From: a virus
Virus record (IMG/VR): IMGVR_UViG_3300027763_000144
Location: 1-34,166 of that record
Strand: one strand, 5' to 3'
DNA: 34,166 bases
Shown here: piece by piece, positions 1 through 9,400 of the stretch
Numbering within the stretch: the first letter of the stretch is position 1
Layout: each line of letters opens with the position of its first letter
Notes under the pieces: model-generated
The model's database searches: none
What the model was told of the DNA's origin: nothing
What the model saw: the letters and a program-made list of their open reading frames with translations, nothing else
Position numbers and translations under genes: made by a program

Positions 1-200
1 GCAGCTTGTTGCTCAAGTTTAGCTATTTCGGCTTTCCAAGATTCTTGGCTCATTAACCAACTTAAACAACCTACGCAAAAAACTGCAACCAAAAAGTTAT
101 AATTGCGCCAACGTTGACTATAACTAAAGCAAACAGCAAGGGTACTAAAAGTCAGCAACGTCCAGTATATCCAGTAGGGAATCCACTCTAAGATCCACAT
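1..200 (-). CDS. Small two-helix membrane protein, probable inner-spanin-like lysis protein (partial, runs off the left edge)
   Basis: The gene starts with ATG at 200 and leaves the window after 66 codons, so the C-terminus is unseen. A strong ribosome site (AGGAG, five bases before the ATG) lies inside the end of the endolysin gene, and the two frames overlap by 13 bases, indicating coupled translation. The visible product has a Trp-rich first hydrophobic segment (about residues 3-25), a short basic loop (QRWRN), a second hydrophobic segment (about 34-50), then the start of a charged helix (KAEIAKLEQQ) likely to form a coiled coil. Two N-terminal membrane helices followed by a coiled coil, directly after an endolysin, is a layout often seen in phage inner spanins. 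A holin is the alternative. The role is inferred from topology and position, because no family-defining motif is visible. Confidence 0.7.
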   Translation of the reverse strand, partial: MWILEWIPYWIYWTLLTFSTLAVCFSYSQRWRNYNFLVAVFCVGCLSWLMSQESWKAEIAKLEQQA

Positions 201-802
201 AAGATCTCCTTGGCACATTCGTAGTGATGTTGACGATCTTCTAAACCAATATAACCGCCATTAATGCGTTTAGTCATTGCTTTAATATCGCCACTATCTG
301 CTAGTTCATTAAGATTGTTGCTTTCCCAGAACCAACAAGCCGATTGTACTGCTCCCTCAAAAGTGGCTAAGTACTCAACTACTTCTTCTAGCGTACTACC
401 TAGCGAATCTGCAAAGGCTTGGTAGTTGTTTTTACCTGTTAGCTGAATAAGTCCGCGACCACAATAACGCCAACCGTCGCCCGAACTTTCAGGCCCGTTA
501 CCCATCCTATTAGCATATACACGATTAGCAATTTTTTCAGGTTGTTTGGCATATTGTTCGGCAAGTTCAGTTGTTGTAAAATACTTTGCAAATACCTTTT
601 GCAGGCTTTCGGCTCGGTAGTTTAGGTTTTCACGAATAGCAGTAAACTCAGCACTTTCATGCGCACATTGTGCAATAAATGCTGCAATGCGCTCAGGAGT
701 ATTAATGTTGTATTCAGGCAGCAACTGCGCAAGCGCTTGATGCCACTGTTCTACATTAGGATTTTTAGGAATAATTTGTTTTAATTGTTCTAGTGTAATC
801 AT
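188..802 (-). CDS. Endolysin, glycoside hydrolase family 19 (chitinase/lysozyme-like)
   Basis: The 204-residue product is a single GH19 catalytic domain of the type phages use to cut peptidoglycan glycan strands during lysis. Family blocks are visible in order: AHES (residues 47-50, with the expected catalytic Glu at 49), RENLNY (57-62), NRMGNG (98-103) and YCGRGLIQLTG (113-123), followed by the C-terminal NGG motif and helix. No signal peptide, membrane anchor or separate cell-wall-binding domain is seen, so export would need a holin. I chose the ATG at 802 because GGAAAG stands eight bases upstream and the preceding gene ends at 807. An in-frame ATG at 850 would add 16 residues unlike the family. 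GH19 endolysins are mostly found in phages of Gram-negative hosts. The fold call is firm; the exact substrate is inferred. Confidence 0.93.
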   Translation of the reverse strand: MITLEQLKQIIPKNPNVEQWHQALAQLLPEYNINTPERIAAFIAQCAHESAEFTAIRENLNYRAESLQKVFAKYFTTTELAEQYAKQPEKIANRVYANRMGNGPESSGDGWRYCGRGLIQLTGKNNYQAFADSLGSTLEEVVEYLATFEGAVQSACWFWESNNLNELADSGDIKAMTKRINGGYIGLEDRQHHYECAKEILCGS

Positions 803-806
803 AGAT

Positions 807-1250
807 TTAACTTTCCACAAGTGTGGGCCATGTAATGTTATAGGGATCACTTTGATTAGTTACGTCTCGTAGTGCTTGTATATAAGTGTCTAAATTGGCA
901 ATATTGTCTGTAACAGGTAGACCCATTCTTTGCTGACTTAGTGCACGAGATATTTTCCACTCTACATCAAGTATAAGTTTGTTGCGAATAGACCGCACAC
1001 TTTTCCACTCTAGCTCTAGCCTAGCGGCTAGTTCTTCTGGGGTAAAATCAACTAATTTCCAAGTTGTTTTATCCCAGACCAAGTGCTGCTGATTAGGGTC
1101 GTATGGCGGCGGATTATCTGCCGCTACATACCCTGCATCCAAAAGCTCTGCTTGAGTAAAAGTACTGCTATCAGTTCTAGTTAAACCAGTTGAAAGTCTA
1201 ATCCTGTCTGGTAAAAAACTGGGTATTTGTTGGTTATGTGAATATAACAT
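807..1250 (-). CDS. Tail fibre assembly chaperone-like protein (Phage_tail_APC type C-terminus)
   Basis: This 147-residue protein has a variable N-terminal half, including LVWDKTTWKLVDFT, which resembles the short domain seen in many tail-fibre assembly proteins. Its C-terminal half matches the phage tail assembly chaperone pattern: EWKSVRSIRNKLI (81-93), YIQALRDV (123-130) and a terminal NITWP (138-142). In that family the pattern is W..VR..R..LL, then YR.ALRD, then V.WP. These proteins help fold or attach the distal fibre, and they usually lie directly downstream of the fibre they serve. Here that is the 1,376-residue adhesin, whose stop codon is 12 bases upstream. An AGGA ribosome site precedes the ATG. 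The chaperone assignment rests on motif memory and position; the partner is inferred. Confidence 0.75.
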   Translation of the reverse strand: MLYSHNQQIPSFLPDRIRLSTGLTRTDSSTFTQAELLDAGYVAADNPPPYDPNQQHLVWDKTTWKLVDFTPEELAARLELEWKSVRSIRNKLILDVEWKISRALSQQRMGLPVTDNIANLDTYIQALRDVTNQSDPYNITWPTLVES

Positions 1251-1262
1251 TGTTTATTGTTC

Positions 1263-4200
1263 CTATATAACTACAGCATAAGGGCTACCATAACTTCCAG
1301 CAACACTCCAGATGGTTGCTTCAGCATTGTTTGCATAATACACTAAATTATACTGAGTATTAGTATATGGATGTGTATAATACGCATAATATGCGCTAGG
1401 GCTTGAAAGTGAAGGTGAATGAGAAGTACTACTAACTGTTCTGTTTGTTTGGTACTTCATTTCTATCATAGATATTCCACCTGTAAATTGTGGATTAAAT
1501 AGCTTAATTTCTGCAACTATTCCTGGAGAACCTACAGTTCCTGAAGTTGATGCATTACCTTCGTATCTAATAAGTATAAATCTATTTTGAGCATCAACTC
1601 TGTATAGTAGTCTTTGCATAGTGTTATTACCACCGCTCCAAACAAGTTTGTTGTAAGGAACAGCACTTGCAGCTGTTGAGTTAACAAAACCAGCTGAAAG
1701 AGCAGTACCTGTAGTACCAAAAACCATCCAAGCATTTTCATTAACCAGTACGTTTGTAAAATTAGTATTATTAATTTTAAATGAAAAAGGTAGTGGTATT
1801 GAAACGTAGCTATCAGCCGTAGCAGTAGCATTGGTTAAAAGTGTCCAGCCTTTTGCAGGATAACTAAAATTTAAAGTTGTTGATAGTGCTGTAGAAAGCT
1901 CATAAGCAGTTAAACCTTGAGGATTATACTGTACTATATTAGCAACGCTAAATACGGGGGCACTACCTGTAGAAGTATCGCTAATTGTTACTTGACTAGA
2001 AGTACCTACTGTGTACCTAATACCTCCAGTATTATAGTAAACTAACAAGCTAATAGCTTCTGTGCCTTCAGTGTAGCTATCGCTTGTATAACTAAGAGTT
2101 ACTTGTCCGACGCTGTCTGTTATTGTTACGCTTCCAGCAACACTGGGATAATAGCTGCCAAATTCATTAATACTTATACTTCCAGTATTAGCAATTAAGT
2201 TATAATAAAGTGTACCACTTATAAAACCAGTAGTTACTATATTAAAGGTTACACTTTGCCCTTCTGTTATACTACTAGCGGTTGGAGTAATTACTGCTGT
2301 AGCTCCAGTACTAATTGCAGTTACTTCTACATATCCGTTACTAGTGTTGCTACCTCCCCAACTATAGTTGTTAACAAGCTGCAAATTATAATAAGAACCA
2401 CCACAACCGCCAGCTGCTGTAGTACTACTTGTTCCGCCAGTATATCCGCCACCAGCACCACCGTCATCTAAATCGCCACCACCACCACCAAAACCACCAA
2501 TACCTCCTTCACCTACAGCACCTCCGCCATTAAAACGCAAGCCTGCTCCACTACCCAAACCATCACTAAACCAACCAGTACCACTACCGCCGCCGGCACC
2601 AGCATTTGCAGCACCTTGTCCGTCAGTAGGAGTAGCTCTTATAGAAGCACTATTAAGTCCAGCATAAAAATCTTCACGAGCACTTTGACCAGCAGTAAGT
2701 CCATCGTCGTCCGCACCACCGCCACCACCTGCAGCAAATATTAAACCTGTGCCGCCAACACTGCCAGTGTACACAAAAGTACCGCCACCGCCACCGCCAC
2801 CAACACCAGTGGTGCCAGCATTAGCGCCTTGTTTTCCTACTACAATGTTTACTACTTGACCGCGAGTTAGTAGTACGTCACCATTTAAAATAGCTCCCAA
2901 ACCCCCAGTGCCTCCTTGTGATTGCTGTACCCAATTGCCACCTTTGGCTCCTGCTACTTTAAATCGGTATACCCCAGTAAAAGGAACAGTCCACTGCTGT
3001 ATTCCAGAAGTAACATTATAGTAACTAGTATTATTTAACCAAGGATACCTGCTAGTACTGTAAATGCTGGCAAGAAATGTAGCAAGAGAAGTAGCCGTGT
3101 TATTGCCGTAGCCTCCACCGTATGTTATATCAGCAGCATAATTATGTCCACTTAAAAATTTAAAAGTTGAAAAATTGTATAAGTCTACAGGTTCTGCTGT
3201 ACCTGTTGAGGTGTCATTAACTATAAAATCTGAGCTAGTTAGTTCTGTGTTATTAGTTAATGATACTGTTAATTTAAAAGTTTCTGCACCTTCAGTAAAT
3301 GTATCTGCACGTGGTTTTACTGTAATTGTACTACTTCCACCATTAGTAACAGTTAATGTACCGCTATTAACTGTAAAAAAATCTGATACAGTAGGTACTG
3401 ATTTTACTAAACCTGAAGTTGTGTATATAGGTAGTGTTGCCACTATAGAAGGCGGAGTAAAATCATTAGTATATAAAGCAGCTCCTTTAACAATTCTTAA
3501 ATTTCTTAAATAACCATAAAAATTATACGATGATAATCCATAAGGAGTACCTCCAATAGTAGGGTAAGAAGAATTGTATGCTAATGCACCGCTAATACCA
3601 GTAGTAGTTAAAGCCGAGTCTAATACTCCATTTACATAACCTCTAAACGTTGTGCCTTCTCTAACTATTGCTATATGAGACCATGTATTAGTAGGTACAC
3701 TAATAGTTCCTGTTTTATCAAAGGTTGAACTAGTACCATCTAATGAGCAAGCAAATCGTAAAACATTACTAGCTGTTAAAATTACTGTAAGTGGGCCAGC
3801 ATTTGGGCTAGCATTAAAGTAACCCTTACTATAAATACATTGCAGCCTCTCCAACTGAGGATTTATCCAAGTTTCAAAAGTCCAGTCTGAAGAATCAAAG
3901 TCAAAATTAGTAGGATTGCTGGGGGTAATAACAAGTGAATCTACCCCTGAAATAACATAAATACCAATTGATTGACCACTATAGGTTGTAGTTGTAGCAT
4001 AGACACCAGATCCTTCTCCATAAATATCAGTACCATACATACTATAATTATAACTACCATTATCAACTAATGTTGTTGATTGTGCTGTTAATAACATTGT
4101 ATTTGATAGCACACTGGATGTATTTGCTAATTGGTTTATTACCCAGTTTAAGGTTCCACTATAGTTTGTGGTATTTACTACAAAAGCATTTGTTGTGCCT

Positions 4201-5393
4201 TCATTTATGCTAGCTATAGGCACAATAGTTGCTGTTGGCTGTAGTGGGGTTGTTACAGTAATAACTTGTGATGTGCCGTATAAGTAGCCACTAGTACTTT
4301 GCGCACGAAATTGTACTTGAAAAGTAGTTTCTGCTTCACTATAGTTAAAGTTATTAAGTGCAGTTAGGGTAATACCACCTGCACTTAGTTGAAAGTTTCC
4401 GCTTTGAGGACTAAATTTACTGGCAGCACTGCCTGTAATAATATAATAAATAGTAGTTTCTTGAGCATTTTGAATAGCAACATCAAAACGTATAGTTGTA
4501 CCTTTTTCTACTGTAGTTGCAGAAGGCGTAATTGTAGTTGTAGGTGTAGTACTAGTATCTATAATATTTATGTTTACAGTGCCTAGTGTCCAGCCATACT
4601 GTGCACTTGTTACAGTTATAGTTAAAGGTTCTGTGCCTTCAGTTAAGTAGTCTTTTTTACCGTAAATGTAGCCACTAATTCCATCATAGTTATTATTATC
4701 TACACCATTTGAAAAATATGTAGGATAATATATTAAATCTTGAGTTGTTGCAGTTCCAGAGTAAGCTATACTATAGATTTTTTCTGATACGGTGTTTGAG
4801 GTACCTACATTAGCCCAAGTAAGAGTTAAATACCATCCAGACTGAGTTTCGTCAAACTGTGTATAACTACTAAGATAAGGTACAAAATTTAGTGTAGGTA
4901 TAGGCGTAGGTATAGTAATAATTGAAGTGGTATTAACTATAGGCCCAGTAACGCTATCAGTTCGTATACTAACCGTAAATTGAATTGGTTGAAGGGTAGG
5001 ATTTGGTTCTTTATCCGTAGCTGGGTATATTGAAAATTGACCAGTGCCATTTACGCCAGTACCTTGTGTAAATGCTCCCCTTAAAACCGTTGTGGCATAG
5101 GGGGTACCACAAACATAATCATATAAAACCGTGGGAGCACTAATAGTTTCTAGTGTCCAGTATAGTGTAGTACCAGCAGGCACATCGTCACTAGTATTAG
5201 TTATTGTAATACTAGGACCATTGTTATACATAGTGTAACTACTAGCAGTTACAGATTTTGAATATTTTGGAGTAGCTGGCCAAATATTGCTTTTTTTCGC
5301 ATTATAGGCGTCAAAACTATCAAACACACCAGAAGAGCGTGTTAAAGAAGGAGTATATGAGAAACTATTAATAATTCCACTATTTCTACGCAT
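1263..5393 (-). CDS. Large tail adhesin with Calx-beta-like repeats, a LamG-like domain and a glycine-rich domain
   Basis: The 1,376-residue product is a mosaic of extracellular-type beta modules and is very rich in Thr, Ser, Asn and Gly. Three segments carry the TEGxE...DTST signature of Calx-beta domains (about residues 244-283, 698-733 and 1101-1143). A LamG/concanavalin-like domain spans about 478-651, with WTFETWINP, WSHIAIVREG and FYGYLRNLRIVKGAALY as landmarks. A glycine-rich domain (about 800-1025) has long Gly runs, GGGGDLDD and a closing GYVEV strand. The C-terminal 230 residues form a separate beta domain. LamG folds often bind glycans, so host-surface binding is likely. The start overlaps the previous stop (TAATG), with GGGAG upstream. 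No catalytic motif, signal peptide or coiled coil is seen. It is probably the distal adhesin of this unit; virion location is inferred. Confidence 0.85.
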   Translation of the reverse strand: MRRNSGIINSFSYTPSLTRSSGVFDSFDAYNAKKSNIWPATPKYSKSVTASSYTMYNNGPSITITNTSDDVPAGTTLYWTLETISAPTVLYDYVCGTPYATTVLRGAFTQGTGVNGTGQFSIYPATDKEPNPTLQPIQFTVSIRTDSVTGPIVNTTSIITIPTPIPTLNFVPYLSSYTQFDETQSGWYLTLTWANVGTSNTVSEKIYSIAYSGTATTQDLIYYPTYFSNGVDNNNYDGISGYIYGKKDYLTEGTEPLTITVTSAQYGWTLGTVNINIIDTSTTPTTTITPSATTVEKGTTIRFDVAIQNAQETTIYYIITGSAASKFSPQSGNFQLSAGGITLTALNNFNYSEAETTFQVQFRAQSTSGYLYGTSQVITVTTPLQPTATIVPIASINEGTTNAFVVNTTNYSGTLNWVINQLANTSSVLSNTMLLTAQSTTLVDNGSYNYSMYGTDIYGEGSGVYATTTTYSGQSIGIYVISGVDSLVITPSNPTNFDFDSSDWTFETWINPQLERLQCIYSKGYFNASPNAGPLTVILTASNVLRFACSLDGTSSTFDKTGTISVPTNTWSHIAIVREGTTFRGYVNGVLDSALTTTGISGALAYNSSYPTIGGTPYGLSSYNFYGYLRNLRIVKGAALYTNDFTPPSIVATLPIYTTSGLVKSVPTVSDFFTVNSGTLTVTNGGSSTITVKPRADTFTEGAETFKLTVSLTNNTELTSSDFIVNDTSTGTAEPVDLYNFSTFKFLSGHNYAADITYGGGYGNNTATSLATFLASIYSTSRYPWLNNTSYYNVTSGIQQWTVPFTGVYRFKVAGAKGGNWVQQSQGGTGGLGAILNGDVLLTRGQVVNIVVGKQGANAGTTGVGGGGGGGTFVYTGSVGGTGLIFAAGGGGGADDDGLTAGQSAREDFYAGLNSASIRATPTDGQGAANAGAGGGSGTGWFSDGLGSGAGLRFNGGGAVGEGGIGGFGGGGGDLDDGGAGGGYTGGTSSTTAAGGCGGSYYNLQLVNNYSWGGSNTSNGYVEVTAISTGATAVITPTASSITEGQSVTFNIVTTGFISGTLYYNLIANTGSISINEFGSYYPSVAGSVTITDSVGQVTLSYTSDSYTEGTEAISLLVYYNTGGIRYTVGTSSQVTISDTSTGSAPVFSVANIVQYNPQGLTAYELSTALSTTLNFSYPAKGWTLLTNATATADSYVSIPLPFSFKINNTNFTNVLVNENAWMVFGTTGTALSAGFVNSTAASAVPYNKLVWSGGNNTMQRLLYRVDAQNRFILIRYEGNASTSGTVGSPGIVAEIKLFNPQFTGGISMIEMKYQTNRTVSSTSHSPSLSSPSAYYAYYTHPYTNTQYNLVYYANNAEATIWSVAGSYGSPYAVVI

Positions 5394-6079
5394 TATACAC
5401 TCCCTACTGAAAATCCAATATGAGTAATACTTAAATTATCATATTCAGTTCTTTTACCAAGTACAGTATAATCACCAGCAACTGTTCCTCCAGCAGTAAA
5501 CCATCCACCGTTAGTGTGATTATATACTCCATTGCCAGGAAGATCTAGAACATACAGCAGAACCCAGCCCAAAGAAGGGGTAAATCCCCATACTCGTCCA
5601 CGAGTCACTGTACTGCCATTGCTGCCCCCGTTGGTACTGCTTTCACTACCAAAATATGCACCGCCACCAGCACTACCATCCATATCTCCACCACCACCAG
5701 CAAAGTGTATTACGGTCCAATCAAGTGCGTCCACTGTTCCGTCACCCTGAATAAAGCGCACACTGCCAGCCTGAGAAAAATAATTATTAGTGGTAATTGG
5801 TTGTGCTGTAAAATTTAGTGATCCGCTAAAACTGCTGTTCCAAGGTTCCTCTCCGTTATTGCTGGAATAGCCATATACTCCAAAACTGCTTATATAGTTT
5901 AAAAATGTTCTTGAGCCACCTGGTATAGGCAGATAGGCAAATGCTGTTGCACTAGTATTAGTAATAGCCGTAATTACATCGATTGGCGGAGGTTTTGGCG
6001 AGCTTAATCCAATAACACCACTTAAATTATTAGCAGCGCTTCCCACTTTACTATCATAATATGTGTAGTTAAATGTCAT
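5393..6079 (-). CDS. Glycine-rich virion-type protein of unknown function
   Basis: The 228-residue product is beta-rich and not recognised as a named family. Its centre has a Gly-rich patch (GGGGDMDGSAGGG at about residues 127-139) that closely resembles a patch in the glycine-rich domain of the neighbouring 1,376-residue adhesin (GGGGDLDDGGAGGG), suggesting a shared module or interaction. The N-terminus (MTFNYTYYDSKVG) has no signal peptide. The gene begins on the last base of the 120-residue gene's stop (TAATG) and ends with the same arrangement into the adhesin gene, so the three are tightly coupled. GAGGAAAT lies upstream of the ATG. A connector or small tip protein between fibre parts is plausible; this is inference from position only. 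Confidence 0.72.
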   Translation of the reverse strand: MTFNYTYYDSKVGSAANNLSGVIGLSSPKPPPIDVITAITNTSATAFAYLPIPGGSRTFLNYISSFGVYGYSSNNGEEPWNSSFSGSLNFTAQPITTNNYFSQAGSVRFIQGDGTVDALDWTVIHFAGGGGDMDGSAGGGAYFGSESSTNGGSNGSTVTRGRVWGFTPSLGWVLLYVLDLPGNGVYNHTNGGWFTAGGTVAGDYTVLGKRTEYDNLSITHIGFSVGSV

Positions 6080-6441
6080 TAGCTAATTTCCTCGTAACTG
6101 CAAACAGCTTCTAAATAAGAGTTAGCGCTTGCTTGTATTCTTAAGGAATCGTTTTCCTCCAAGTATATACTACTGTCTTTTGATAGCACAACTAAGGTAG
6201 CGTCAGCTGGTACAGCTATAGTATATGCTACACGATAACTAGTAGTTTGAGCTTTAAATACGTCGACTGTAACATCAGCACTAGCTGTTCCGTTTACGTT
6301 TGCAACAATTAGCGAGTTAATTTTTAAAATTTTGCCTGAGCCTGTGGTATTGGAAACAATAGCACTGTTGGTCGTGGTAATCACCAAACCTGCTGTTTTG
6401 CCATAAATATTTGCTACGTTTACTATATTAGGGTTTGCCAT
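6079..6441 (-). CDS. Small beta-sandwich-type virion protein
   Basis: This 120-residue protein is predicted to be all beta: alternating hydrophobic strands with KILKINSLIVANV, VDVFKAQTTSYRVAYTIAVP and IYLEENDSLRIQAS. I recognise the overall pattern (a 'fundamental values, forcing, strong epsilon' type strand order: nucleus strand, cross strand, EENDSLRIQA turn) from small proteins encoded among tail genes of many environmental phages, but I cannot give a family name. It shares a general plan with the 177-residue protein upstream, whose end also has GDRIQIRASS. An AAGGAA site precedes the ATG; the gap to the collagen-like gene is nine bases. Likely a small structural or decoration component of the tail-fibre apparatus, by context only. 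Confidence 0.75.
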   Translation of the reverse strand: MANPNIVNVANIYGKTAGLVITTTNSAIVSNTTGSGKILKINSLIVANVNGTASADVTVDVFKAQTTSYRVAYTIAVPADATLVVLSKDSSIYLEENDSLRIQASANSYLEAVCSYEEIS

Positions 6442-6450
6442 TTTTATTCC

Positions 6451-9400
6451 TTATCCAAATACTATGGCCATTGCAATAGCCTTGCCAGTAGTAACTCCGC
6501 TAGTAATTGTTATATCACCAGTGCCAGCTATACTAGTACCATTAATTGTTTTTAAACTTGACCAAGCAGTTTCATAGTCTGTGCTGCTAGATTTTACTAA
6601 AACTTGACCTTGTGTTCCACCAGTGGCAACACCTGCACCAGCACCGCCACCACCTGTACCATTAGCACCATTTGTTACTGTATAAGTAGAAGTAGTTGCA
6701 TCACTATAAGTAATAGTATAAGTATCTGTTGTACCTGCTGCACCATTACCGCTTGTTCTGCTTATTGATGTAATACCACGGCCATCTGTACCGTTTGTAC
6801 CGTCTGCTCCGTTTGTACCGTTTGTACCGTTTGTACCTGCAGCACCATTTGTTACTGTATAAGTAGAAGTAGTTGCATCACTATAAGTAATAGTATAAGT
6901 ATCTATTGAACCTGCAGTACCAGTTTTGGCTATTGATGTAATACCACGGCCATTTGTACCGTTTGTACCGTTTGTACCGTTTGTACCGTTTGTAACAGAA
7001 ATAGTAGCCCACTGAACACCCGTAGCAGTAGACTGTAAAAATTGTCCGCTAGTACCTACACTGCTATTAGCAGTAAGCGTGCCTGTAAGAACAGCAGCGT
7101 TAAGAGTTTTATTTGTAAGCGTATCGGTGGTTGCTTTACCAACTAAAGTATCAGTTGCAGCTGGTAAAGTTAATGTTCTTGTACCTGCAACTGCAGTAGC
7201 AATAACAGTAATTGTACCAGAAGTAGCACCATTAAATATTGAACCACTTTTAATAACAGGGCTTGTTAGTGTTGGGCTGGTACTAAGTACCATATTACCA
7301 CTACCTGTTATTCCAGTAAGGTTAAATTCTGTTAAACCAGCTCTCCAAGCAGCAGCAGTATTATCTGATACACTTACACAAGTAAAATAAGACGCTGAAT
7401 TAGCAGGTATAGAAGCTACTATTGCACCTGTTGATGTACAAACATAAGTAGGGTCTGTAGTAGAAGCATTATTTATTCTAAAAGACCAGCCTGTTTGCAA
7501 AGTTGAAGTATCTGGTAATACAAATCCAGCCCCTGTACCAGTATTGGTTTGATAAAAGCTACTTGTATTAGTAAGAAAAGTTGCTGCAACAACATAACCA
7601 TTAGTTAGACCTGTCATACTAAGCTGTCCGCTAGGTGTAAGCCATCTAATATATGATGTTCCAGCACTACTTACAAGCCATAAACCATTCCACCCAGTAC
7701 TATTGTTATTACCTGCTACAATAACATACGTTCCAACTGGAAAAGGAATAGAGGCTTGAGTATTAAATAAAACTTCGGCATAATATGGTAAAATACTACT
7801 ACTACCATAACCAAAAGTAACTTGACCAGTACCTACAGTACTAGTATAACCTAAAAGATTTGCTTGTGCTGCTGGCGCTGTTGTTTTGCCAGTACCGCCA
7901 GAGCTTAGTGCAATAGCAGTTGATGCGCTTAAAGTAGTAAATGAACCAGCAGCAGGATTTGTGCTACCAATTGGACCAGGGCTTGCTAAGTCTACTAAAC
8001 CACCATTTGTTACTGTATAAGTAGAAGTAGTTGCATCACTATAAGTAATAGTATAAGTATCTGTTGTACCTGCTGCACCATTACCGCTTGTTCTGCTTAT
8101 AGAACTAACACTACGACCGTTAGTTCCATTTACTCCGTCTGCTCCGTTTGCTCCATTTGTTACTGTATAAGTAGAAGTAGTTGCATCACTATAAGTAATA
8201 GTATAAGTATCTGTTGTACCTGCAGCACCTGTGCCGCTTGTTCTGCTTATAGAACTAACACTACGACCGTTAGTTCCATTTACTCCGTTAGTTCCATTTG
8301 CTCCATTTATTCCATTTTGAACAGTAAAAGTAGCAGTTGCACCACTAGCATAAGTTACGGTATAAGTATCTAGTGAACCTGCTAAACCAGTGCCACTAGT
8401 TCTTTGAATATTTGTAATACCAGCACCAGCAGCTCCTTTAATATTAAATACTATTGTATAAGATCCGCTAGTTTTACGATACACATCGCCATTTGCAGTA
8501 TCTAAATAAAAGTCGTCGTTAACGCCTAGTGTATTGCTGGGTGCTCCTGAACCACTTCTCCAAATAACTCTTTGTGCTGTTATAGCACTTGCGGCGGCTG
8601 CAGTAGCTGAACTACTAGCAGCAGTAGCAGAACTGCTAGCTGCAGTAGCTGAAGCTGCAGCATTACTTGCGGAAGCATTAGCTGTAGTAATTGCAGACGC
8701 AGCTGAGCTTGCCGAAGAGGCAGCGGATGTAGCCGAAGTTGCTGCTCTTCCTGCGGCACTGTCTGCTGAACTAGCATAGCTTGCAACACTTGAAACTGAT
8801 CCTGCGGCAGCTGTTGCAGAAGCAGCTGCTGCTGTTGCTGACCCAGCAGCAGCTGTTGCAGATATAGCTGAATTATTTTTATTTTCAGTACTTAAAGCAA
8901 GATTTGCATTAATTGTTATTATACTAGTTTCTAGCTGACCAAGCCCTGTTTCAATTGTTGCTTTACTTGTGTTAACACTAGCTAATGCTGCGGCTACTTG
9001 AATAGAGTTACTTAGTACTAGATTAGTTTTACTAACTACAGTATTTTGGTACTCTTCTACTGCTTCTGCAATATTAGTTACTGTTTCGACTGCTTCTTCA
9101 ACTGCACCTAGAGCATCAGTTTCAGCACTTGTAATTGCAGCTACTGCTGTAGTAGCAGTAGTAGCTACGCTACTAGCAGAAGCTGCGGCAGCTGTAGCGC
9201 TTGCAGCAGCACTAGTAGCAGACTCTCGCGCAGCGTTTGCAGAAGTGTTAGCTGCCGCGGCACTAGCTTCAGATGCGGCAGCTGATGCAGCAACGCTTAA
9301 GTTAGGAGTCTCCCAATTTACACCGTTGTAAAACTTTAAATCACCAATAACAGTATTATAGTATAGTGCACCAACTTTTAAAGTATTGTTATTTTTGTCT

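Noticed and set aside
803-850. Upstream ATG giving the endolysin 16 extra residues (MIPITLHGPHLW...)
   Set aside because: It overlaps the preceding gene by 44 bases and lacks family similarity, while the ATG at 802 has GGAAAG eight bases upstream.
2256-5750. Several plus-strand frames of 60-110 codons within the adhesin genes
   Set aside because: They lie opposite well-supported minus-strand genes and have Thr/Ser/Pro-rich or Cys-rich reverse-complement composition, with no ribosome sites or promoters.
6786-6994. CRISPR-like appearance of evenly spaced short repeats
   Set aside because: The units are 9 bases, without spacers, in frame, and encode collagen triplets.
8534-8779. Alanine/leucine-rich plus-strand frame inside the collagen-like gene
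   Set aside because: It is the complement of alanine-rich repeat codons on the minus strand; low complexity keeps stops out of several frames.
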